From: an uncultured Ruminococcus sp.
GTDB taxonomy: Bacteria; Bacillota; Clostridia; Oscillospirales; Acutalibacteraceae
Assembly (NCBI GenBank): GCA_902773045.1
Contig: CACYDE010000276.1
Location: 1-13,952, forward strand
DNA: 13,952 nt
Direction: 5' to 3'
The position numbers were made by a program, and so were the translations under genes. The notes beneath the pieces were generated by a model. That model was not told where the DNA came from. It saw nothing but the letters and a program-made list of their open reading frames with translations, and searched no databases. Each line of letters begins with the position of its first letter. Within the stretch, counting starts at the first letter, position 1. Shown here piece by piece: positions 8,301-13,914 of this stretch.

Positions 8301-9233
8301 TGAATCATTCTCGATACCGTAAAGCAAAGTTGTTGAACGAGTAATTCCCGTTGTCACCGTTCCGTGAGTAACTTTAAACGAGAGAGTCGCTACGGTTTCT
8401 CCCTCATCGGAAGCAAAGGAGTGTTCGTTCCCGTTGGAATCAAACGATCCGCTCAACATTAAATGACCGTCCTGCGTTTTGTTGACAAAAACAGAAGCAC
8501 CATTTCCGTCATACACTTTTGCTTCAATGTATTCGAGAGAATCGGAATTATAATCGATATACGCCATTACGGAACCCAAGGCTTCAACATTTCTGATCTT
8601 GTACTGAGCCTCAATGATCGTTCCTTCTTCGTAATATTCGGGTTCAACAATCATTTCGTTGCGCTGAATATCAAAACTGATATAAGTCCAAACATCATCT
8701 TCCATATTGGAATCGGGAGTCATCAAACCAACGACCTCGTTGTTTTTCGTGCAGTATAACTCCTGTACGCTGTAAGAAAGACCGATATCCGAAAAATCAC
8801 AATTTTGAGTTACATACAAATTCATTGTGAAAAGTATGTTTCCATCTCCGGCGAAATAATCTTCATACTTCGAATCCGTAATAAGAGCAGCCACTTTGAC
8901 CTCTCCCGGATTCTCTTCACTGAAAAGGACGTCCGCCCCGTCATCCAATCCAAAAGCAGACGACAGATGAGCGAGTTCCGAATCATAATAGAACGTTCCT
9001 CTGAAAGTGGAAAATCCATCCACATCGTGGATACCGAATTTTAAACCGATCACATCTCCGGCGTTAAGATCATTGTCGGAAGATCCATCCGTGAGATACC
9101 ATCCGTCTTCCGTGTCATCGGGATAATCGTATTTTTCCGGAACCGATTGAGCGAATGCGCCCAACGGCTGTACGATCATCATAACCGTCAGAATCAAACA
9201 TAGAAAAATCCTGCAAAAACGTTTCCTTTTCAA
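5310..9233 (-). CDS. Secreted multi-cohesin-like, LRR and dockerin scaffold protein
   Basis: A 1307-residue exported protein. Residues 1-28 form a signal peptide, with likely cleavage after AFA. Six beta-sandwich modules resembling cohesins follow, at about 45-190, 196-333, 348-484, 524-661, 700-838 and 894-1032. Modules 4-6 are close copies with the pattern YHKGDR-AVKY...N.DN.G.FTAQ and the later motif GNEHAFASSEG. Acidic Ser/Asp/Thr/Glu linkers separate modules 2-6 (334-349, 484-523, 662-699, 839-893). Residues 1050-1238 form a BspA-type leucine-rich repeat region, and 1246-1307 a type I dockerin with two Ca-binding loops DVDGDGEITAND. No sortase motif, SLH domain or other membrane segment is seen, so surface attachment would go through the dockerin. 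The start is TTG, with GAAGTG seven bases upstream and an in-frame TAA two codons before. A role as scaffoldin or adhesin is inference; true dockerin binding by these modules is unproven. Confidence 0.85.
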   Translation of the reverse strand: MKRKRFCRIFLCLILTVMMIVQPLGAFAQSVPEKYDYPDDTEDGWYLTDGSSDNDLNAGDVIGLKFGIHDVDGFSTFRGTFYYDSELAHLSSAFGLDDGADVLFSEENPGEVKVAALITDSKYEDYFAGDGNILFTMNLYVTQNCDFSDIGLSYSVQELYCTKNNEVVGLMTPDSNMEDDVWTYISFDIQRNEMIVEPEYYEEGTIIEAQYKIRNVEALGSVMAYIDYNSDSLEYIEAKVYDGNGASVFVNKTQDGHLMLSGSFDSNGNEHSFASDEGETVATLSFKVTHGTVTTGITRSTTLLYGIENDSMVMLLGLSSSEEDDIWTFITESPKRENNDDSDSDPDDDYLYHEGDTIAVSYYVSAVDNIGAVTANVYYDPDCLTYEKAETGDFKDSRILIYAKQEGLVNIGAYFDPYGSEHSFSSFIGSSVATLFFRVTQDTNDLGIDRKTFDLSRIDGDSVVYLIKSENDEDAWTYLTVDKYTDTDTDSNDDSETDSLTDEDSETDTSSEDDSETDTDGEHKYRYHKGDRVAVKYTIRNFDNIGSFTAQMNYSPSELEFDHSIKSDKFEDSQIIINKIYDGAVKLGGYFEPHGNEHAFASSEGDTAATVVFTVLKDTDSLDVDIHTFDLSRIVNGSVDHVITPDGDESDSWSYFYIEPYGDDDTDTADSDSESDSEPDSEIDSDSESDTPDETDSQGEGYIYHKGDLVAVDYIIKNVDNIGAFTAKISYDTSELKYDHSIVPTQYEQSEIFVNLISEGTVKLGGYFEPHGNEHAFASSEGAVAGTAVLMVLKDTNSLDITIKTIDLSRIENGKVENLITPDGNETDEWSEIVVKPYNEEDSDTDTESDTDSESDSESETDSESDSDTDTASDSDSETDTDSTSDTETDTSDDGYRYHKGDRIAVKYIIKNVDNLGAFTAQLMYDTSILEYTSAIIPDKFENSKIFVNLISAGTVRLGGIFDPDGREHSFASSDGDTAATVILTVTQDTNSIPVDIHTIDLSRIVNGVVEHIVTPDSEDDGSFSEIEVEPYEDPEPVDPIDDPNVIRSGYCGDNARWILYNDGTLRIYGEGTMYDYDNENTFAPWYMDRAMITKLIVEKGITSIGSSAFRNCQNLADVDVADSVKRIGRDAFTGTKWFNDYEGDFVVIVGILIAYRGNEADVSIPLNVRRIEEGVFDGNTTVVQIEIFQNVESIADGVFVNCPSLTDIYYDGYEEDWQKIDLGEYNPQLEFVTIHFRERPSDIMLGDVDGDGEITANDAILVLRASIGTEEFDDTTFIAGDVDGDGEITANDAIMILRQSIGYEEF
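5350..5495 (-). repeat. Perfect 44-bp direct repeats encoding the two dockerin loops
   Basis: Positions 5350-5393 and 5452-5495 are identical over 44 bases, 102 bases (34 codons) apart. Each encodes one calcium-binding loop and the start of its helix. Identity at synonymous sites suggests recent duplication or gene conversion. Confidence 0.9.
6555..6719 (-). repeat. Low-complexity Ser/Asp/Thr/Glu linker DNA
   Basis: The longest of four acidic linkers in the modular protein (residues 839-893), built of short degenerate units coding Asp-Ser-Glu-Ser and Asp-Thr-Glu-Ser. Similar shorter blocks lie at 7137-7250, 7665-7784 and 8187-8234. They resemble the SD linkers of staphylococcal Sdr adhesins in composition only. 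Confidence 0.85.
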
Positions 9234-9295
9234 AGCTTATCACTTCTTTCTTTAAAATTAGCAAATAACTTTCAGGAATACTTCCTTATTTTTAA

Positions 9296-9325
9296 ATTAT
9301 ACACCATATCTTTAATATCAGTCAA
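9296..9325 (-). promoter_or_regulatory. SigA-like promoter of the large modular gene
   Basis: On the minus strand TTGACT (9325-9320), 18 bases, then TATAAT (9301-9296). The leader to the TTG start would be about 55 bases. This is the stronger of the two divergent promoters in the 9234-9567 spacer. Confidence 0.7.
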
Positions 9326-9474
9326 TAAGATTTTATATATTTTTACGAAGTAGCAAAAATGTAATTATTTAAACTATAAAAAAAGTCGTGACAAACAGAA
9401 AAATATTGCTAAAAAAGAACAAAAAACCTCTTGGATGTTTTCAAGATCACATTTTCGGCAAAACACATAAAATA

Positions 9475-9489
9475 ACCACTCACAGTGGT
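9475..9489. promoter_or_regulatory. Inverted repeat at the -35 position of the small zinc-ribbon gene
   Basis: ACCACT (9475-9480) and AGTGGT (9484-9489) form a perfect inverted repeat around CAC, just where the -35 of the 9512-9517 promoter should be. It could be an operator, or a short hairpin terminator with T5 nearby (9494-9498) on the plus strand. No gene upstream on either strand needs a terminator here. Confidence 0.35.
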
Positions 9490-9511
9490 CGAGTTTTTAT
9501 CACAATAATAA

Positions 9512-9517
9512 TATAAT
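9512..9517 (+). promoter_or_regulatory. -10 element of the small zinc-ribbon gene
   Basis: A perfect TATAAT sits 50 bases before the ATG at 9568 in an AT-rich run. No good -35 is found; the expected place overlaps the inverted repeat at 9475-9489, which would fit activator- or repressor-dependent expression. Confidence 0.45.
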
Positions 9518-9567
9518 ATAGATAACACTAATGTGTAATATTTCAATGAACGGAGGTACAAATTTTT

Positions 9568-9735
9568 ATGGATAAATTCGGCAGCAGAAAGCTGATGAAA
9601 GAAACTCTCAAACATGCAAATTCAAAAACAAAAATGGTGATTTGCCCGAAATGCGGAACAAGAATGACTGTCACATTTTTAACCCCCAACGACACGGCGA
9701 CCTGCCGTAACTGCGGAACAAAAATCTATCAGTAA
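9568..9735 (+). CDS. 55-residue zinc-ribbon protein of unknown function
   Basis: A very short gene with a basic N-terminal helix-like stretch (about 1-23, rich in Lys and Arg) and one zinc ribbon. The knuckles are CPKCGT (C26, C29) and CRNCGT (C46, C49). CGGAGGT (9551-9557) is a strong ribosome binding site, though about 11 bases from the ATG; a -10 lies upstream and a clear terminator at 9774-9804 downstream, so it forms a complete unit. Four paired cysteines with conserved Gly-Thr make a real zinc-binding protein likely. The role is unknown; nucleic-acid or ribosome contact would be guesswork. It is divergently placed from the large modular gene, separated by 334 bases that hold both promoters. 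Confidence 0.8.
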   Translation: MDKFGSRKLMKETLKHANSKTKMVICPKCGTRMTVTFLTPNDTATCRNCGTKIYQ

Positions 9736-9773
9736 TACGCATTCAGACAAATATCACCTCCTTCAAAGCAGAC

Positions 9774-9804
9774 AAAAGACCCGATGCTCACTTCGGGTCT
9801 TTTT
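9774..9804. terminator. Bidirectional intrinsic terminator between zinc-ribbon gene and metA
   Basis: AAAGACCCGA (9775-9784) pairs with TCGGGTCTTT (9793-9802), with T5 following on the plus strand and TCTTTTG on the minus strand. It serves the 9568 gene and the convergent metA, whose stop is at 9815. Confidence 0.85.
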
Positions 9805-9814
9805 GTATTATCTG

Positions 9815-10771
9815 TCAGATCACATAATCAATAACTTCCGTTCCGTCGGGAATATCGGATATCGCGGAAAGGTCGTAGGGTGTGTTCTGATATACATAAT
9901 AATTCAGCCAGTTGATAAAAAGCAGATTGGCATAGCTCTTCCATCTCATCACCGGTGTTATGTCTGTATTATTCTCGGGGAAGTAATTACTCGGAATATT
10001 TGGCTCGATCCCCTTTTCGAGATCACGGAAAAACTCCTTTGCGAGAGTATCTCTGTCATATTCCGGATGACCGAGAATGAAAAATTGTCTGCCGTTTTTG
10101 CTGCCAACTATAGAAACGCCCGCTTCATCGGAGAGCGAAAGGATCTCAAGTTCTTTGCGTTTTTGAACGTCGATCGTTTTCACTCCCGTATTCCGCGAAT
10201 GAGGAAGAAGAAAAACATCATCTATTCCTCTCATCAAGGGATGCTTGGAATTAAGAACTCTGTGAGAAAAAACTCCCGAGAGTTTTTCATCATAAGTAAA
10301 TTTCGGGATCTTATAGTGATAGTAAAGTCCCGCCTGTGCGCCCCAACAGATATGAAGTGTGGAACAGACGTTGTGTCTGCTCCATTTCATGATCTTGCAC
10401 AGCTCGTCCCAATAATCGACCTCGCTGAAATTGAGCAGCTCAACCGGCGCGCCGGTAATAATCATTCCGTCATAAAAATTATTCTTGACCTCATCAAAAA
10501 ACTTATAAAATGCCGTCAGATGATCCTGAGGTGTATTTTTTGAAACATGGGAAGCCATCTGAAGAAGCTCAACAGTCACCTGAAGAGGGCTGTTTCCGAG
10601 CAGTCTTAAAAGCTGAGTTTCCGTAACGATCTTTGTCGGCATCAAATTGAGAATTATTATTTTCAGCGGACGGATATCCTGAGTTACCGCACGCTTATCC
10701 GTCATGAGAAAAACATTTTCGCTTTCGAGGATCTTTGCCGCCGGAAGATCTTCGGGTATATTTATTGGCAT
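9815..10771 (-). CDS. metA: Homoserine O-acyltransferase MetA, predicted acetyl-CoA-dependent
   Basis: A 318-residue cytosolic enzyme of the MetA family, which acylates the hydroxyl of L-homoserine as the first committed step of methionine synthesis. Catalytic Cys142 lies in HICWGAQAG (140-148), and His235 and Glu237 in GHPEYDR (234-240). The pocket residue at 111 is Glu in TGAPVELLNF (106-115). Published work on Bacillus cereus MetA links Glu at this place to acetyl-CoA and Gly to succinyl-CoA, so O-acetylhomoserine is the expected product despite the usual succinyltransferase label. Length is normal. The ATG at 10771 has GAGGTGAT upstream. No S-box or T-box riboswitch is seen in the 107-base gap to proS, but that gap contains repeated GGGATAT motifs. 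No other met gene is in the window. Confidence 0.92.
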   Translation of the reverse strand: MPINIPEDLPAAKILESENVFLMTDKRAVTQDIRPLKIIILNLMPTKIVTETQLLRLLGNSPLQVTVELLQMASHVSKNTPQDHLTAFYKFFDEVKNNFYDGMIITGAPVELLNFSEVDYWDELCKIMKWSRHNVCSTLHICWGAQAGLYYHYKIPKFTYDEKLSGVFSHRVLNSKHPLMRGIDDVFLLPHSRNTGVKTIDVQKRKELEILSLSDEAGVSIVGSKNGRQFFILGHPEYDRDTLAKEFFRDLEKGIEPNIPSNYFPENNTDITPVMRWKSYANLLFINWLNYYVYQNTPYDLSAISDIPDGTEVIDYVI

Positions 10772-10796
10772 TATATCACCTCGTTCGAGGGTAATT

Positions 10797-10835
10797 CCGG
10801 GATATCCCGCTCTTCTAAAACGGTCAATATCCCGG
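10797..10835. promoter_or_regulatory. Palindrome and inverted repeat upstream of metA
   Basis: CGGGATATCCCG (10798-10809) is a perfect 12-base palindrome. CCGGGATAT (10797-10805) is repeated in inverse as ATATCCCGG (10827-10835), and GGGATAT appears again at 10873-10879, at the 3' end of proS. The group lies 26-64 bases before the metA ATG, a good place for an operator or RNA hairpin. No T tract follows it. Confidence 0.4.
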
Positions 10836-10878
10836 TCTCTTTATATATAAAAATTTTAATCGGATCCGATATGGGATA

Positions 10879-12318
10879 TCAATACTGCTTACCCCAGAAG
10901 ACCTGATGTTTCGCGGGCTTTCCGCAGCAAACGCAGACGTCCGAAAGATGTTCCTCCTCAAACGGGATACATCTTGACTTAACTCCGCCTGTTACGTCTT
11001 TGATCTTATCCTCACATTCAACATCACCGCACCACATCGCCTTAATGAATCCGGGTTTGTTTTTCGCAGTGTCAACAAATTCATCGAACGTCAGCGCAAT
11101 ATGAGTTTTTTCTTTCATATTTTCAAGCGCTTTCTGATACATTCCGTTATGGACTTCCTCAAGGGCATTTCTCACAGCCTCGTCAAGGTTATCAATAGAA
11201 ACAAACTGTTTTTCACGGTTGTCACGTCTTACGATCACGCACTGATTCTTTTCGATGTCCTTTGGTCCGATCTCGACTCTGACGGGAACACCCTTCATTT
11301 CATACTGACTGAACTTCCATCCGGGACTGTTCTCGGAATCGTCCAGTTTAACTCTGAACTCCTTCGAAAGTCTGTCTTTGATCTCGCCTGCCTTTTCAAG
11401 AACCCCTTCCTTGTGCTGAGCCACAGGAATAACGGCTACCTGGATCGGAGAGATCTTGGGAGGAAGAACAAGTCCGTCATCGTCCCCGTGAACCATAATT
11501 ATCGCGCCGATCATTCTCGTTGAAACTCCCCACGAAGTCTGATACGGATACTGCAAAGTATTGTCTCTGCCGGTAAATTTGATATCAAACGCTTTGGCGA
11601 AGCCGTCGCCGAAGTAATGTGAAGTACCTCCCTGCAAAGCAACGCCGTTATGCATCATGGGTTCTATCGTGTAGGTTGCTTCCGCGCCTGCGAAAGTTTC
11701 TTTCCTCGTCTTTTTTCCGACAACTGCCGGAATAGCGAGCGTTTCTCTGTAAAAGTCCTCATAGACTTTTAACATTCTGAGAGTTTCCTCCTGAGCCTCC
11801 TCCGCAGTTTCATGCATCGTGTGACCCTCCTGCCAAAGGAACTCGGAAGATCTGAGAAACGGACGGGTCGTTTTTTCCCATCGCATAACGCTGCACCACT
11901 GATTGTAAAGTTTCGGAAGGTCTCTGTAAGAATTTATAACATTTCTGTAATGTTCACAGAAAAGAACCTCCGATGTAGGACGAATGCAAAGACGCTCGGC
12001 GAGCTTTTCCGAACCCCCGTAAGTGACCCATGCCGCTTCGGGTGCAAACCCTTCAACGTGATCCTTCTCTTTCTGCAAAAGACTCTCGGGGATCAGCATA
12101 GGCATATAAACGTTCTCGTGACCTGTTTCTTTAAAACGTCTGTCAAGATCAGACTGGATATTCTCCCAGATCGCATAGCCGTAGGGACGGTATATCATGC
12201 AGCCTTTGATTCCCGAGTAATCACAAAGCTCGGCTTTCTTCACTATATCTGTATACCATTTCGCAAAATCTTCATCTCTTGAAGTGATCGCTTCGACCAT
12301 TTTTTTATTCTGTGCCAT
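10879..12318 (-). CDS. proS: Prolyl-tRNA synthetase, type 3 without editing domain
   Basis: A 479-residue class II aminoacyl-tRNA synthetase that charges tRNA-Pro. The order is the catalytic core with motif 1 (about 44-77, PYGYAIWE), motif 2 (about 137-171, with RWE and FLWQEGHT) and motif 3 (about 276-287, VHGDDDGLVLPP), then an anticodon-binding domain (about 290-400) and a C-terminal zinc domain with C430, C435, C450 and the C462/C464/C465 group, ending in Tyr479. The short length, lack of the insertion editing domain and terminal Tyr match the archaeal/eukaryote-like form found in many Clostridia. The ATG at 12318 follows GGAGG (12331-12327) by eight bases. The leader from its promoter is about 50 bases, too short for a T-box. 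Confidence 0.95.
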   Translation of the reverse strand: MAQNKKMVEAITSRDEDFAKWYTDIVKKAELCDYSGIKGCMIYRPYGYAIWENIQSDLDRRFKETGHENVYMPMLIPESLLQKEKDHVEGFAPEAAWVTYGGSEKLAERLCIRPTSEVLFCEHYRNVINSYRDLPKLYNQWCSVMRWEKTTRPFLRSSEFLWQEGHTMHETAEEAQEETLRMLKVYEDFYRETLAIPAVVGKKTRKETFAGAEATYTIEPMMHNGVALQGGTSHYFGDGFAKAFDIKFTGRDNTLQYPYQTSWGVSTRMIGAIIMVHGDDDGLVLPPKISPIQVAVIPVAQHKEGVLEKAGEIKDRLSKEFRVKLDDSENSPGWKFSQYEMKGVPVRVEIGPKDIEKNQCVIVRRDNREKQFVSIDNLDEAVRNALEEVHNGMYQKALENMKEKTHIALTFDEFVDTAKNKPGFIKAMWCGDVECEDKIKDVTGGVKSRCIPFEEEHLSDVCVCCGKPAKHQVFWGKQY

Positions 12319-12374
12319 TATGGATTCCTCCGCTTATCAATTAATATTGTTTTTCGGGTTTTATACAATTCTTA

Positions 12375-12403
12375 ATTATACAATTTTCGAGACAATAATT
12401 CAA
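12375..12403 (-). promoter_or_regulatory. SigA-like promoter of proS
   Basis: On the minus strand TTGAAT (12403-12398), 17 bases, then TATAAT (12380-12375). It lies between the acpP terminator and proS, so proS is transcribed separately from acpP. No T-box leader fits in the short untranslated region. Confidence 0.7.
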
Positions 12404-12498
12404 CCTTTTTCGATGAAATATTTTTACACCGTTCTAAACCTCTTTGATAATACAACTTGCTGTGCTGTTAAGACAACTCCGATCAAATCGTTCACTAC

Positions 12499-12524
12499 AA
12501 AAACAAAAGCCCGCAAAAGCGGGC
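12499..12524 (-). terminator. Intrinsic terminator of acpP
   Basis: On the minus strand GCCCGC, loop TTTT, GCGGGC (12524-12509), followed by TTTTGTTTTTG. It begins 29 bases past the acpP stop. Confidence 0.9.
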
Positions 12525-12552
12525 AGCGGATCCATCGGACCGATAATATAAA

Positions 12553-12780
12553 TTATTTTTTATCTTCAATATAATCCACGATATCGCCTACGGTTTTGAT
12601 GTTTTCGATATCCTCATCGGGAATTTCAACTTCGAACTCATCCTCGATCGCCATAAGAACATCAGCGAGATCCAAAGAATCTGCGCCCAGATCATCTGCC
12701 AAGCTTGTGTCAAGTGTTATAGAATCCTCTTCCTCATCAAACTGTTCAGCTAAAATCGCCTTAATTTTCTCGAATACCAT
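12553..12780 (-). CDS. acpP: Acyl carrier protein
   Basis: A 75-residue acidic protein that carries growing acyl chains on 4'-phosphopantetheine during type II fatty-acid synthesis. The attachment serine is S35 in the canonical ADSLD motif (33-37). The flanking DDLG and the run of Asp and Glu, with a typical helix III/IV end (VGDIVDYIE), are standard. Length is typical. AGGAGGG lies seven bases before the ATG at 12780. It is monocistronic, with its own promoter and terminator, and not beside fab or pls genes, so it could also be a second carrier protein of the genome; the sequence itself looks like ordinary AcpP. Confidence 0.95.
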   Translation of the reverse strand: MVFEKIKAILAEQFDEEEDSITLDTSLADDLGADSLDLADVLMAIEDEFEVEIPDEDIENIKTVGDIVDYIEDKK

Positions 12781-12897
12781 GCGTATTCCCTCCTGAAAAA
12801 TGTTTTTAGATTATGCACAATGTGATAGATCTGCGTTTTGCTCACTATACACGATCGAAACATAAATCAATAGAAATTCAGCTAACCGCTACTACAC

Positions 12898-12926
12898 ATA
12901 TTATTAGTTATTTGTCCGTTTGTCAA
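12898..12926 (-). promoter_or_regulatory. SigA-like promoter of acpP
   Basis: On the minus strand TTGACA (12926-12921), 17 bases, then TAATAT (12903-12898). This leaves a leader of about 110 bases. I see no FapR or FabT box that I can recognise. An AT-rich inverted repeat TTTGAAAAT/ATTTTCAAA (12933-12941 with 12953-12961) lies just upstream and may help end the regulator transcript. Confidence 0.6.
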
Positions 12927-13070
12927 TATACTTTTGAAAATTTTTTAAAAATATTTTCAAATCCGCATTGAAGCGATCAAGCGAAAAAATTAATCAACAA
13001 AATTTCTCGCTTTGCAGCTGCATTTTATCACAACTTGTTATAAAATATTTATAATAATGAACTATATGAT

Positions 13071-13781
13071 TCAGAAGGAACTTTTACTGTTAAAAAACTC
13101 AACAAACCTCGATCTCATCTCTTTCAGACTCTTTTGACGTATACAGACCGCAGAACCGTTTTGCAGGATAAACTCTTTGTCCACAGATTCAACGTAATTC
13201 ATGTTTACAAGATAGCTTTGGTGACATCGGAGAAACATATCATTCGAAAGCTCCTCCTCTATCTTAGAAAGGTGTTTATACACAACATGTTTCTTTCCGT
13301 TTGCGGTGTATATAAAGCATTTTGTGTTGTCACTTTCTATATAAACAATATCTTTGACATATATCTTGAAAATTGACGATCTCTGCTTTATCAAATACAC
13401 ATCACTCAACAGGTCATCCGTTATACGATCCATAACATTTTTCATGCTGCTGTAATCCCATGACTTTAGAATATAGCCACTCGCTTTCGTACAAAAACCG
13501 TCAATTGCGTAAGAAACCGTTGAACTTACAAGTATAATATCATTCACAAATCCCAAGTCTCTCAAACGATATGCAGTCTCTATGTTGATTTTGCCATCCT
13601 CTTCAACTCCAAGGAATATAACATCAAATTTGATTCCATCTTCAATTTCACCGATCAAACCTTCACTGCTGTAAAAAGCTTCTATATTTGCCGATATGAA
13701 TTTTAAATTATAATATCGTATCAATGCGTTTGATATTTTCTTTACAAAGCGGCAATTATCGTCACACACAGCAATATTCAT
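13071..13781 (-). CDS. LytTR-family response regulator with atypical receiver
   Basis: A 236-residue AgrA/LytR-type regulator: receiver domain (about 1-118) and LytTR DNA-binding domain (about 135-232, with RCHQSYLVN at 185-193). The acidic pair D7-D8, the switch Ser near 86-87 and Lys106 are present, but the phosphoacceptor position in the pattern VIFLD is Gly58 (codon at 13610-13608), read VIFLGVEEDG. The receiver therefore cannot be phosphorylated in the normal way and may act independently of a kinase, by ligand, dimer or protein contact. No histidine kinase is adjacent. I chose the ATG at 13781, giving the usual MNIAVCDDN start; an in-frame ATG at 13793 would add four residues. The ribosome binding site is weak for both. 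Confidence 0.85.
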   Translation of the reverse strand: MNIAVCDDNCRFVKKISNALIRYYNLKFISANIEAFYSSEGLIGEIEDGIKFDVIFLGVEEDGKINIETAYRLRDLGFVNDIILVSSTVSYAIDGFCTKASGYILKSWDYSSMKNVMDRITDDLLSDVYLIKQRSSIFKIYVKDIVYIESDNTKCFIYTANGKKHVVYKHLSKIEEELSNDMFLRCHQSYLVNMNYVESVDKEFILQNGSAVCIRQKSLKEMRSRFVEFFNSKSSF

Positions 13782-13873
13782 AAAATAAAACATCTCTTTT
13801 CATGATCGAATAAAAGTTAATCTCACAAAAAAACGTCGAAGTCCAAGATACGCTAAATTTTTCCTTAATAATG

Positions 13874-13882
13874 TGGTATAAT
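13874..13882 (+). promoter_or_regulatory. Extended -10 promoter of the gene at the right edge
   Basis: TGGTATAAT (13874-13882) is a perfect extended -10, about 33 bases before the ATG at 13915. Sixteen bases around it are identical to the region upstream of yifB on the other strand. Confidence 0.65.
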
Positions 13883-13914
13883 TTTTTCATCAAATAAATT
13901 CACGGAGGTTCTTG

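Noticed and set aside
9803..10543. 246-codon plus-strand open frame opposite metA
   Set aside because: Antisense to MetA with intact catalytic Cys, His and Glu; it starts at the foot of a terminator and has no ribosome binding site.
12319..12498. T-box leader for proS
   Set aside because: A good promoter at 12375-12403 leaves only about 50 bases of leader, and no specifier loop or antiterminator sequence is visible.
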